From positions 187,519,608 through 187,583,607 of the forward strand of contig NC_056523.1 in NCBI RefSeq assembly GCF_019175285.1: a stretch of 64,000 nucleotides of DNA, given 5' to 3'. Below, in pieces: positions 48,165 through 59,762 of this stretch. The position numbers and the translations under genes are program-made. Source of the stretch: Sceloporus undulatus. Its lineage: Eukaryota > Chordata > Lepidosauria > Squamata > Phrynosomatidae. Each line of letters opens with the position of its first letter. The stretch's first letter is position 1. Under the pieces are notes generated by a model, which saw only the letters and a program-made list of their open reading frames with translations, was not told where the DNA came from and made no database searches.

Positions 48165-48720
48165 ATCTGTGGAACTGTGTTTGAGCATTGGATTGTGACT
48201 CTGGAGTAGGGATGCCATATCCCGCCTGTAGGTGGGGCAATCTCGCTTTTGGCAGTGCCGGCCCGGTCCTGGTCCAGTTTCGCGCCAAAACCGGGACTGC
48301 CCCGCCCACGCCCACCTCTGCCCCTGCGTACGCCTTCTTTGTGGCCGTGGGGTCCTCCAAGGCTTCACTGAGGCCTGGGAGGGCTCTCCGCGGTCTGAGC
48401 GCTGGCTGCGGAGACACTCCCTCCCAGGCCCTGGCGAGGCCTACATATCAAAATGTATGACTTTAAAAAAAAAAAAAAAAGTCCTACATTTTGATATGTT
48501 GTCCTACATTTCCCCCGGTTTGGAGGTCTTCGCTTATGGCAGCCCTACTCTGGAGACTAACCCCAGCCTGGCCATAAACCCACTGGGTGACCTTAGACAA
48601 GTCACACTCTCAGCCTCAGAGGATGGCCATGGCCAACCTCCTCTGAACAAGGCTTACCAAGATGACCCCATGATAGGTTTGCCTTAGGGTTGCCATGAAG
48701 CACACAACAACAGCCGCAGC
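48165..48720 (+). mobile_element. tRNA-derived SINE split by the hAT element
   Basis: The left piece GTTTGAGCATTGGATTGTGA and the right piece, from CTCTGGAGACTAACCCCAGC through AAACCCACTGGGTGACCTTA to a CACACAACAACAGC tail, form one SINE once the 341-bp insertion and one target copy are taken out. Confidence 0.8.
48207..48547. mobile_element. hAT-type non-autonomous element nested in a SINE
   Basis: Terminal repeats TAGGGATGCCAT and, reversed, TAGGGCTGCCAT agree at 11 of 12 bases. The 8-bp target CTCTGGAG is duplicated exactly (48199-48206 and 48548-48555) inside the tRNA-SINE promoter region. The interior is CpG-rich, with an A16 run and a CATATCAAAATGTA / TACATTTTGATATG hairpin. Confidence 0.85.
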
Positions 48721-48820
48721 AACAAAGGCAATAACCAGACTTGCTCTTAGAAAGGGGAGGCTTCAAACTCTGTCCTTATAAGGTCCCACCCAAAGTGTGG
48801 AAAATGTGCATAAAGATGAT

Positions 48821-49010
48821 GGGCACATCTACACTAGAAATAACGCAGTTTGACACCACAACTGCCATGGCTCCATCCTACAGAATCCTGGGATTGGTAG
48901 TTTGATGAGACACAACCACTCATTGGCAGGGAAGGCTAAACTACAAATCCCATGATTCCACAGCACAAAGCAGTTTCAAACTGCACTGTTTCTACAGTGA
49001 AGATGCACCC
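48821..49010. repeat. Palindromic 'gtgcatctacactgtag' MITE
   Basis: GGGCACATCTACACTAG against reversed GGGTGCATCTTCACTGTAG; the interior has CTCCATCCTACAGAATCCTG. Confidence 0.7.
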
Positions 49011-49329
49011 AAGGTTGAGCTAGGAGGACCACCAATGTTTGGCACGATGAGGCAGTTCCCTGCTCCCTAAATAAACACCAGTGGGAAACGTGCGCAGCCC
49101 TCCAGATGCCGAGAACGCAAGTCCCATCAGCCATGGTCACTCTAAAGTGAGGGATGATAGACGTTGCTGTCCAGCATCCAAAGGGTGAGGATGGAGCACT
49201 CAAACCTCAACAATGGAAGGGCCCTCAACAAACGTTGGAAGCTGGTCTAGGAATTGGGCGCGGCCTCCTCTCTGTGGTATTAAGTCACCCTAATGGCCAG
49301 AACCGTATTTCTGTTTTAACAGACATCGC

Positions 49330-49343
49330 AGACGTAGGCTTTA

Positions 49344-49425
<82 letters not shown>

Positions 49426-49835
49426 TATTAAAGCCTCCATCTGTGGCACATACACTTGTACTTTGAATCTTATGGAGGATATATATATATATATATATAT
49501 ACATATACATACATACACTTTATATGTGTGTATGTGTATATATTTATGTGTGTGTGTGTGTGATATATCCTCCATAAGATTCAAATAGTATTACTATATA
49601 TGTCGAAGACGTAGGCTTTAATATATATATTTTATGGTATTTATACCCCACCCTTCAGCCCTAAAGGCTCTCAGTGGCTTTACAATTATTATTATTTAGA
49701 CGGTTTCCTGCCCTCAGGCTTACAATCTAATATATATTTTTATATATATATACACACTCACATATAAGCCTACGTCTGTGACATATATAGTAGTACTATT
49801 TGAATCATATGGAGGATATATATATATATATAAAG
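49330..49835. repeat. Compound microsatellite with alternating inverted copies
   Basis: (TA)n, (CA)n, (TAA)n and (TG)n tracts separate three copies of a ~50-base segment. That segment includes GGCTTTAATATATATAT, TGAATCTTATGGAGGATATA and AGCCTACGTCTGTGACATAT. The first and third are in one orientation and the middle one (ATATCCTCCATAAGATTCAA) is inverted. Confidence 0.8.
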
Positions 49836-50388
49836 TTTCACATTGTGCCGCTTCATTTTTTGACCAAAAGTGACAGTCTGTGATGATTAACGACTCTATA
49901 TTTTAGTATCTCTGTGGTCTCCAAAACGGGCCTCCTTAACGAGTTCCGCGGACCGTCACATCTCGCCTCTCTTCTTGGGGCAGAGAGCCGCCTGATCTTT
50001 AACGTCACTTCCTGCATCTCTATGATTCCCCCTATAATGAACACGAACGGGGGCGTTCCTCCTAGACCGCCCTCATCTTAATATGCTTCCGGCAGCTCCT
50101 TCCTCGCAACTCTATGTCCCCTGCCAGCCCCCCCTAATCATAATGCAGTACTGTAGTCCTGTATTTTAGTCCTCCAGGTGTTTCCGACTCCAGCTCCCAA
50201 AAATCCTGTCTGTTAGTCAGGCTGGCTAGGGCTTCTGGGAGTTGAGGTTTGGGAACGACGGTCATCATAATATAATAATATACTGTACAGTATTCCGATG
50301 CCCCTGTCAGAGGTCTAATTCCTCTTACTTCCGGATCGCCGCTCTTTGGGGACCCTTCTCCCTCTCTATGCTCCCAACTTCCGGCCTC

Positions 50389-50396
50389 TGACGTCA
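50389..50396. promoter_or_regulatory. Palindromic CRE (CREB/ATF site)
   Basis: TGACGTCA, the full palindromic cAMP-response element, lies 5 bases downstream of an ETS-type ACTTCCGG. It is about 260 bases upstream of the GRIPAP1 ATG, the usual distance for a functional site in a CpG promoter. Confidence 0.55.
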
Positions 50397-50654
50397 TCCT
50401 CTAATTTCCCCCTTCTCCTCTCTGAGCCGCGGAGGAGAGAAAGGCAGAGAGAAGGGGAGAAAGGAAGCCCCTTCCTCTTTCCTCTCTATGGTATTCTCTT
50501 AAAGGGCCAGAAACAGGCGGGGGCGGGGTGTTTCCTCCCCCTTCCAGCGTTCATTTATTTTTCGTCCTCCGACTCCCTCTGCCCCCCTCGCCTCGCTTTC
50601 TCTCTTGGGTCAAACCAAGCCTAAGGGGGGGGGGGCGGAGGGGGGAGGAAGAAG

Positions 50655-50696
50655 ATGGCGCAGGCCTTGTCTGGAGAGGAGTTCGAGCGCATGCAG
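50655..50696 (+). CDS. GRIPAP1: GRIPAP1 coding exon 1
   Basis: ATG in a good Kozak context (GAAGATGG, A at -3, G at +4). It encodes [14 protein letters not shown] and ends CAG|GTGCGT. The exon is inside a GC-rich CpG island and follows a G-rich 5' UTR. The start matches the human protein start. Confidence 0.94.
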
Positions 50697-53600
50697 GTGC
50701 GTGGACGCGTGTCAGGCCGGGAGTGAACGTCGGAATGTCCGCAAACACCCGTGTCGGGGCGCGGGAAGGGTGGGGGCACGTTATGGGGATCCAGAGGGTG
50801 GGTCTTGAGCCCAGAGGGGGGATTTGGGGAGTTGGAGGACACACAATGGTCCCCCCCAGAGGGTGTGTGTGTGGCCGGACTGCAACTCCCATCAGCCCCA
50901 GCCAGTGGTGAGGTAGTGGACCATAGGAGCAGTGATTCAGCTTCCCTCTGGACCACAGCTTCTGTCAGCCCCATCCATTGCTGAGGCGGGGGACCAAGGA
51001 AGTTGTGTTCAGCTTTCCTTTGGACTGCAGCTTCCATCAGCCCCAGCTATGGTCTACCTTTCATCAGCCCCATCCATTGGTGAGGTGGGTGGGGGACCAT
51101 GGGAGCTGTGGTCTAACTTCCCTCTGGACCACAGCATCCATCAGCCCCAGCAAATGGTGAGATGGTGGACTATGGGAGCTGGAATTCACCTTCCCTCTGG
51201 ACCACAGCCTCCATCAGCCCCAGCCAGGTATGAGGCAGTGACCCTGGGAGCTGTGGTCTGTTTTCCCTCTGGATTGCAGTTCCATCAGCCCCAGCCAGGG
51301 GTGAGTCAGGGACCATGGGAGTTGTGGTCCATCTTCTGTCTGGGATCCACCTGTGATCCAGCTTCCATCAGTCCAACCATTACTGAGCTGGGGGACCATG
51401 GGAGCTGTGGTCCAGCATCATCTCTATATTTTTTGTGGGTTTTTCAAGCTATGTGACCATGTTCTAGAACAGTTTCTTCCTGACGTTTCACTCTAGAACA
51501 TGGCCAGATAGCCCGAAAAACCCGCAAAAAAACTATGGATGCTGGCCATGAAAGCCTTCGACTTCACATCCTCTGCATTGGCCGTAAAGTCCCACTCCTC
51601 TGTTTTAGGTGCATGTTTAAAGCTCCTTCAGGGGTGTTAGTAAAACTGTAGAATGTGAGGAATGGTCCTTTGCCCACAATCCAGCTTTTGCCCTCTGGCC
51701 CTTCTTTAGGCTTCATGTGTATAGTTAGGGAGAAGAAAACTGAGCTTTGGTTGTTTAGGGAAAGAAATTCAGACTGGTGTTGCTCTCTTCACCCTCAGGG
51801 TGACAAACCTGATCACTTTTGTGTTGTCACTTTACGATGTACCCAGAAAAATACAGTCGGTCCTCCATATCCACGGATTCCTTATCCACAGAGTTAATCG
51901 TTCACAGTTTGAAAATATTGACAGAATATATAAATTCCAAAAAGCAAGCCTTGATTTTGCCATTTTATATAAGGGTCACCCTCTATTTTGCTGTGCCATT
52001 GTATATAATGGGGCTTGAGCATCCACAGATTTTGATATCCATGGGGAATCCTGGATCCAGACTCCAGCAGATGCAAAAGGCCCACTGTATTCCCATCCCT
52101 GGTTGAGCAGCATCATTCACACCATTTCCTAGTATTTTTTGGCACAGATGATCATCTTATGTCCTCCTTTGTCTGCTTCCTCTCTTGCCCCGGATGGCTG
52201 CCTTCTTCTGAGAGGGTTGGCCCTGAAGGGCTTCTTCAGTGATGAAAAACATTTGCAGCTTTGCCTTGCTAGCTTTTCTGTTACGAATGCTGTTTCCATT
52301 CTCCACATTGAAGCCCATTTCTTTGATAAAGGAGCGATCGGGTATCTTCTCTCTTGATTTTCTCTTTCTGTTACAGCATCCACACGAGAGCATCCGTTGT
52401 TGCAGCCACACTGCAGATATACTTTTCCAGAGGGCAAAAAGCCGACTGTTTTCTTATTTAAACACATTCTCAGCAGAGTCGAGGGTTGGGTTAGTCACTT
52501 AAATGAACGGCCTTTGCAGCAGCTGGGTTTCTTGAACAATGATATATGAATTTGGTCTGCTGCTGAAAGCCTGGAGGAGGGCTATTTGGTGTCAGGAGGA
52601 ATGAAAGGAGTGATGGTGGGACCTGTCATGTGATGAACACAAGGCATCTTTCTGACACTGTTTCTTTCTTTTTTAAATGAATAACTGCCTGTGGCGAATT
52701 TGTGATACCTTGCAGTTGTCAGTGTACATTGTCGGTTGTTTTATTTGATGCTGAGAAACAGCCGTCTCTCCTAGGGCAAGCAAATGAGATTTTTTTCATG
52801 GATTGAGTCTGCTGCCACCCTACAGAAATAAAGCAGTTTGATACCACTTTAACTGCCATGGCTCAATGCTGTGGATTTCTGGGATTTGTACTTTGGTGGG
52901 ATGCCGGGGCTCTCTGACAAGTAAAGCTAAATCTCTCACAAAACTACAAGTTTCATAGCATTGAGTCATAGCAGTTAAAGCAGATTTTTTTCAGTTTTAT
53001 TTCTACAGTGTAGTAGCAGCCTGAAATACTTGTGGGATCAAATAGAAAGAGAACAGGGTTCAGTTAGGAGATGAGCGAATGGACACTTCTGGGATAAATC
53101 TGGCCCTGGCCCTGGGGGCTAGCATTTGGCTGGCTCACTCGCTACCATCTTAGAAGCAAAAGGGGGTTCTATAGATAGTACTGGAAATCACCAGGAGGCC
53201 TTGGGAAGTAGGTTTTGAATCCTGATCAAGCCAAATTATTTCTAAGTGTCCAGAAAAGTCACCTGTCTTAGACTGAGGGTACACAGCTGGTGGCCCTCCA
53301 AAAACTGTTGGACTGCATCTCCCCACATTCCTAGTGCTGGCTAGGGCTAGTGAGAGTTGCACTTCAACATCATGAGGAGGGCTACATATTCTCCATCAAA
53401 GCAGGTTTCCACAACTTGGAAGGTTCCCCTGGTGGGTTTGGTCTGCAGCTCCCATTATCCTTGCTCATGCCGAATGGGATGGTGGGAGAGGTAGTTACAC
53501 TGTGTTATCCTGTAGCTGTGTTATGGTAGAGAAAAGCAAATGGAAGGAACACTCCTCTCCAGTCTCTTTAGTAGTACTTGAAGGATCAGTGGAAGCCTTT

Positions 53601-56600
53601 CAGTTTTTCCCTTTTGGCTGCACCCTTATCCTGTCACTCTCAACCTGCAGTGCAGAGAACCACAGTGCTTCAGTGTGTGACATTTTTGTGGCCAGATTTC
53701 AAGTTTTAACTCCGTGGTGGCCTTGAATTAGCCTGTTTCTTGTTCGCAATCTGTAAAAAATGGGAATCGTGTACAGTATACATATTTCTTAAAGGCTAAA
53801 GAAAGATGGGGAAAGGCGCTGAATAGCGCTGTCCATAGTCTGAGAAACCCCATGTGAATCATATCCCAGTAAGCCCATATTCCAGTGCAGAGCTGTGGGT
53901 AGATTTTTGCTGGAGTCTTGGTCCTTACCACAGTCAGGTTTTTGATTCCTTTGGGCTTTCCAGTCTTTTTCATCTGCTGCTGTTTCTGTTGCTAGGCCCA
54001 ACTGCTGGAACTTCGGACACAGAATTACCAGCTTTCTGACGAACTTCGCAAGAACACTACTGGTAAGAAGGAAGCCTTTAATCTGGTTACCCTCTTTGAA
54101 CTTCCCAGTTTCTCTTCCTGTGAGATACAGCCTTGTTGCTCTGTTTTCTTTGGCCTGGGCACTTGGGATTGTGCACTTAATGTGAAAGCATCAGAATCTC
54201 CTTTTCTCAGATAGATATTTATATCAGCGCAAATTCATCTCCATCCCCCCACCCCCAAATTGGCTTAGTTCTGTATTAAATAACAGAACTGCTGTAGACC
54301 CTGGAATATTAAGGAGAGAAGCAATTGTGGGAGGAAAATTCTGGGTAGGCATGATGCTTGAATTCAACAGGAAGCTACCTGTATGTGAAGCATTTTCAGG
54401 AGCTCTCCCCCAAAAAGAAGCATATGCAGAGAATATGATATTGACCACAGAATTTGGCTTTCATTTTAAAAAAGCCACATGGCTTTGTAGTCTGAATCAT
54501 TACAAAGATATGCTTGAACTATATGGGCAATGCCTGATGAAATCTTAGAAGTCAGGCAAGTTGCCAAAGAGACTTTCCTGTGGTTAGAGGATAGATTGGT
54601 GGTGCCCTCTACTCCTTCCCCTTCTTCTCTGTGACTAGCAAAAGCAGAATAAATTATGCAAAGGACCAAGGGCTTCCCAGTTCCCCACCCTGATCTGACA
54701 ACAAGGGAGGGAAAGGTTGCAAAATATTTGTCTGTCTCACCTTCCCTTTAAAACCTCTCTACCTAGGCACTCAGAGAGGAGGTGGGATTCCACATTAGCC
54801 TTTGTCCACTGGCATCCTCTGTTGGTCTTTCCTCATCTTTCAGCTGCTGCTTCTTCTGAAGAAGAAGCTGCTGCTTCTCTGAGCATGTTTAGATGGCTTG
54901 AAGTCTTTTGCCTCTCTACTTTGAAGTATTTATCTTGGCAGTTCTGTTGTTTGTCTGTGTGTGTTACTACCACAGTCCCCCCAAAGCAGTACTTATCCTT
55001 TTGTTTAAGTACAGGAAAGTCTTTCCCATCACAGCAAAGCATAAATACTTGGCTTCTTAAATACATTTGCTTTTGGCAGAGACCAATCACTTTGAGGACC
55101 AGAACTGTACATATATATATTCCCAAGAGTCATGTGTTAGATGCCATGTTTCATGCGATTGTTCTACATACATAGAATTGCTAAATACTAATGGCTTTGT
55201 CTATGAGAGCCAGAAGGTATAGTGGTTTGAGTGCTGGACTACGACTCTGGAGACCAGAGTTCGATTCTCCACTTGGCCATGAAAACCCACTGGGTGACCT
55301 TGTGTAAGTCACACGCTCTAAGAGGAAGGCAAGGGTAAATGTCCTCTGAACAAATCTTGCCCAGAAAACCCCATAATAGGTTTGCCTTAGGGTCTCCATA
55401 AGTCAGAAATGACTTGAAAGCACACCACAACAATAACTCTAAAATATTTTCTCATTTCTAATTCTTAATCTTGTATCTGCATTCAGGTAGATGTTCCCAT
55501 CATGTGTCTTCCAGTTGACTGTGACCTATGGCAATCCTGTCCTTCTTGGCAAGAAAAAGTTTGCCACTGCCATACTGTAAGACTTCCCCAAGCTCACACA
55601 GTGGGTTTCCATAGCTGAGTCTCTTGGTCTCCTGGAGTCATAGTCACACACTCATAGCACTATATCATGCTGGCTCATCATTTTACAACCTAAAATTGTA
55701 AAAGAGTAATGGCTGTGTCTCTAAACTATTTTGTCAGTTCTAATTCCTTTTTCTCTTTGTTTTTAGAATTAAATGGTCTTCGGCAACGGGTGGCATATTT
55801 GGATAAGGAATTTGCCAAAGCTCAGAAGGTGAAGTGATATTAGAGTAGGAAGTATGTGTGTGTGTGCACGTGTGCATATAGAGAGACTAGATAATATACC
55901 TTTCTTTTTATACCAGAGAGGGGACGTAGAACTTAATTTGCTGGGTACCACACATAACTTCTACCCAGGAAATAGTTGTCCCCTCCCAATTAGAGTTGAA
56001 AGCTGAGGTGGCACCAGATTGGCTCTTCTGGATTTGAGATTCAGTGATTTTTCAAGCATGGGTGCAATCCTTTCCCATCTGACTGACATTTCCTATTCTT
56101 GCACTGAAGAGAGGTAAGAAAAGAATTAAGCTTCTGTTCATTGTAAGTGGTATGCTGAAGAGGTCTAATGCTACTACAGTGGATGGTTCTGAGAAATCTG
56201 CTTCTGATGCTCCCTGTGAGCCATTAGGATTGTAAGAAACAGTCCCCTTAGATTAGGAATGAAGAACATGTAGCTCTAAATGTTACTGGACAGCAAATCC
56301 CTTTGCTCTAGTCAACATTGCCAATAGTGCTGGTTGTGGGGAGTAGTTATTCATCAACGTCTAAAGGGTCAAACATTTAAACACAGCAGACTCTGATATA
56401 TAGCAGCAAGTAGTTTTTCCCTCTCCCACTCTGCCTCTGTTGTTGGTACATTATTATTTTTTCCTCTTTCTTTTGCAGGCTCTGAGCAAGAGCAAAAAGG
56501 CCCAGGTAAGGCTTCTTGTACAGTGTCAGTTGCTCTAATCTAAGTGATCCTGATGGCCACCCAGCCCAGATGCATCTCATTTGTCCACATGTTGCTTCCT

Positions 56601-58084
56601 TCATTTTTCACCTCCCATTTGTCAACAGGGGCTTCCTTCTCTTTCCCCCCCATGGTGATCCATTTCCTCACACCCAGAGAGTATCACTAATTTACAATGC
56701 AGCTAGGGCTGTCCTTTCTTAGTCTATCTCCAGTCCAGATTTTTTTTTAAATTAAAAAAACGAATAAATATTTAAAAGAAGTGAGATCTGTTTGATGATC
56801 AAGGATATAGTGATGCCATTGTTTTTGTGCATCTGTAGTTTGTAAGTATGAATTAGGGAATACAGTAGAGGTATTTGAAGAAATCTATTCTCCCATGAAC
56901 CAGCCTGTGTTCTGAGATTTGCTGGGGAAGCCCTTCTCTCTGTTCTGCCTCCCTCACAGGTACAGCCCCAAATTGCTTCAAAACATGACAGTTTTGCACC
57001 CATGACCCTGAAGGTGCATCTACACTGTAGAAACAACACAGTTTGACACAAATTTAAGTGCTATAGCTGCATCCTATGGGAATCCTGGGATTTGTAGTTT
57101 TACAGAGTTTTTAGCCTTCTCTGCTAAAAGGGGTGTGGGTGCCTTACAAAAGTACAAATCCCAGGATTCCGCAGGATGGAGGCATGGCAGTTAAAGTGGT
57201 GTCAAATTGCATCATTTCTACAGTGTAGATGCACCCAGAAACAGACACATACACAAATCCCAGCAAGAAACAAAATGGGAAGTGATGTCACTTCTGGTCT
57301 TGTGAAGAGTGCCAGTGCTGCTAGGGGCAGAGCGGGAATGGCTCTACTCTCTTTGTAGTTGACTACCTCTGCCATAGAGTGATCTATATCTTAGTGGGAA
57401 AATGGTAGGATGTGATTGTGGGAGTGGATTCTCTAGCCTTTGGAGGAGATTGACAGAGGAGCTCTGCAGTGCTTGTTGTTTGATACTGCCCAATGTGGAA
57501 GAAAGTGAGTCTTGTATTATGTTGGTCTTTCAGATCTTGTCATGTGACATCACTGATGTTTCTCTCTCTCTGTCTCTTTCTTCCAGGAAGTGGATGCCTT
57601 GCTTAGTGAAAATGAAATGCTTCAGGGAAAACTACACAGCCAGGAGGATGACTTCAGGCTGCAAAACAGCACCCTTATGCAGGAGCTCTCCAAGGTACTG
57701 GGCTGCTGGGTCTGTCTGTGCAGTAACACAAGGAGCCTTCTAGAGGGCACTGTGCTGTAGCACATGGCAGCCACACTAGTGGAGGGCTGTCTTTGGTCAT
57801 TGTTATTGTACGCCTTCAGGTCATTTCTGACTTATGTTGACCCTATGGCAAACTTATCATGAGGTTTTGTTGGCCATATTTGTTCAGAGGGTATTTGCAT
57901 CCATCTGAGCCAGAGAGAGTGTAATTTATCCCATAAGGTCACCCAGTTGGTCTCCATGGCTGAGTATGGTACGAACCCTGGTTTCCCAGTGACCTAGTCC
58001 AACACTAAAGCCATTCATGCAGAATTCTGATGTGGTCTTCAAAGAACCATCTTTCTGTCCTCTAAGCTCTTTACCACCTATTTA

Positions 58085-58129
<45 letters not shown>

Positions 58130-59724
58130 GTGGGTGAAATCTTTTTCCCTCTTCCTCTTCTTTTTCTCAGAAACACAGCAATGCTGTGAAGGAAAACCCA
58201 GTCTTGATTTTTCTGAGTTTCTCCAGATCACACCTACACTGCTCTAATTTTGTCATTCATATCAGCCCTTGGGGTTTTTTCGTCTCCTCCTGGTGAGAAA
58301 TTTGTATATATGTTCCTGGGATATGGAATCTTGTTTGCCTTTTTCCTATTGAATAAAGCAGGAACAGACAAAATGAAGTCTAGGGGATGCTTGTGTGGTT
58401 TCCCCCAATGCTCATTTTGCAGCTCCTGGCATCTCTAGACTCCCTGAATCATATCACAACTGTGTAGTGTGAACAGGCCCTACTTTAATAATCATGGTTC
58501 TTTCCTATGGCACCCTGGGATTTGCAGTTTACAGAGGGGTGCTTAGAATTCTCAGCCAGAGAGTTCCTCCAGTGCCTTTGACCAAACTACAAATCCCAGG
58601 AGTCCATAGCAAGCAGATGTGGCAGCTAGAATTGGATCATAGTGTTATAAACAAGTAGTATGAAAAGGCCCCTGATGTACAGCAGGATAGGTTTGTTGAG
58701 GAGGGGACAAATTCCAGATTATTTTCTAAGGGACAGCATTGCTTTTGGAGTGTGATAGGGGTTGTGAAGGAACTGTTTCCTTATCCACCCTACCTGGTTA
58801 GTCATATTAGCTGGTGCCATCACTGTGAGGGCCATCTCCTTTCCTCCATACCTTTTGCTCCTCCCCCCACTCCCTTGTTCCCAGGAATAATTGGATTGAA
58901 TCATTGGTATGGTGTTTCAAGGGCTGTTTCCTGGGTGGGAGACCCCTTCTTAGTAGTTGCTTTATGTGCTCCCATTGTAGTGGTGTCAATGGAGGCTGAG
59001 CAATGTGGGCTGGATCCCTTCCACAGGCAGTTGGTATGATCCTTGAATTCCTTCCAGCTTTATCACTGTGAAGTTACTGCAAGCGAGGGAGGGTGGTATT
59101 CTTTATTGCTGGCCCTCCAAAGACAAATCATGGGGAGACAAGTGTTGCATGGGATGTTCAAATAGAATGGATTCCTGTGACTGCTTTTTAAGGAGTTATG
59201 GGCAGGGCAGAGGTGGAGAGGGAGCAGCCCTCTGGATGTTGTCGGACTACAGCTCCTATCAGCCATAGCCAGCATAGCCCAGGGAACGGAATACTTTCTC
59301 TTGGAAGAAAATCTTTTCTGCACAAATGGCTTTTCTTTTCTTTTTGCATTTCTCCCCACCACTGTTAACTCTCTGTGTGTAAAGGGATCTTGTAGCACTT
59401 TTGAGACTAACGGTGTGAAAGATGTTGTAGCATAAGCTTTTGTAGACTTAGTCTGCTTCCTTAGACGCATGGAGTTACTGGATGCCCAGGAAAGACCTTT
59501 ATAATCAGACCGTATGAATAGCCATAAAAATGCAAAACTTATGTGTATGGTGCTGAAGTGACAAGCTCAGTTTTAACTATGGTTGCTGAAGGACAAAGGC
59601 AGACTAGGAAACAGACATAAACACTTATGCTACAACGTCTTTCACACAGTTAATCTCAGAGGTGCTACAAGAGGCCTTTGCATACTAATATTCCAGGCTA
59701 TATGGCCATGTCTCTGAATTCTAC

Positions 59725-59762
<38 letters not shown>

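Larger units (their letters stand above)
44076..49879. other. TFE3-GRIPAP1 intergenic region
   Basis: No gene is seen. It contains a palindromic element (44838-45196), a minus-strand (ATT)n-tailed repeat (45440-45770), half of a fold-back element (about 45862-45975), an L1-like fragment (46441-46843), a minisatellite (46974-47939), an AT repeat (47940-48046), a split SINE with a hAT element, a fold-back element (48821-49010) and a compound microsatellite (49330-49835). Confidence 0.75.
49880..50870 (+). promoter_or_regulatory. GRIPAP1 CpG-island promoter
   Basis: CpG and G+C content rise sharply here against the AT-rich surroundings and fall again inside intron 1. There are three ETS-type CTTCCGG sites (about 50086-50092, 50328-50334, 50378-50384) and a perfect CRE, TGACGTCA (50389-50396). 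No TATA box stands near exon 1. This pattern is typical of a broadly expressed CpG promoter. The transcription start is probably between about 50400 and 50600, but cannot be fixed from sequence. Confidence 0.8.
50697..53995 (+). other. GRIPAP1 intron 1
   Basis: It holds the 3' part of the CpG island, a 73-bp-type minisatellite (50878-51422), a palindromic element end (51424-51570), a Tigger MITE (51854-52087), an unexplained open stretch (52129-52467) and fold-back elements (52810-53021, about 53278-53400). Confidence 0.75.
54063..55766 (+). other. GRIPAP1 intron 2
   Basis: A complete tRNA-SINE lies at 55206-55436 and an older, reversed copy at 55496-55677. The first kilobase shows nothing recognised. 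Confidence 0.7.

Noticed and set aside
50528-51456. Long open frames on both strands over the GRIPAP1 promoter and intron 1
   Set aside because: GC-rich and tandem-repeat sequence rarely contains stops. The real exon here is 42 coding bases with a donor at 50697.
57539-57548. GTCATGTGAC, a good MiT/TFE binding sequence in GRIPAP1 intron 4 (also TCATGTGA at 52626)
   Set aside because: About two TCATGTGA sites are expected by chance in 64 kb counting both strands, and neither lies in a promoter.
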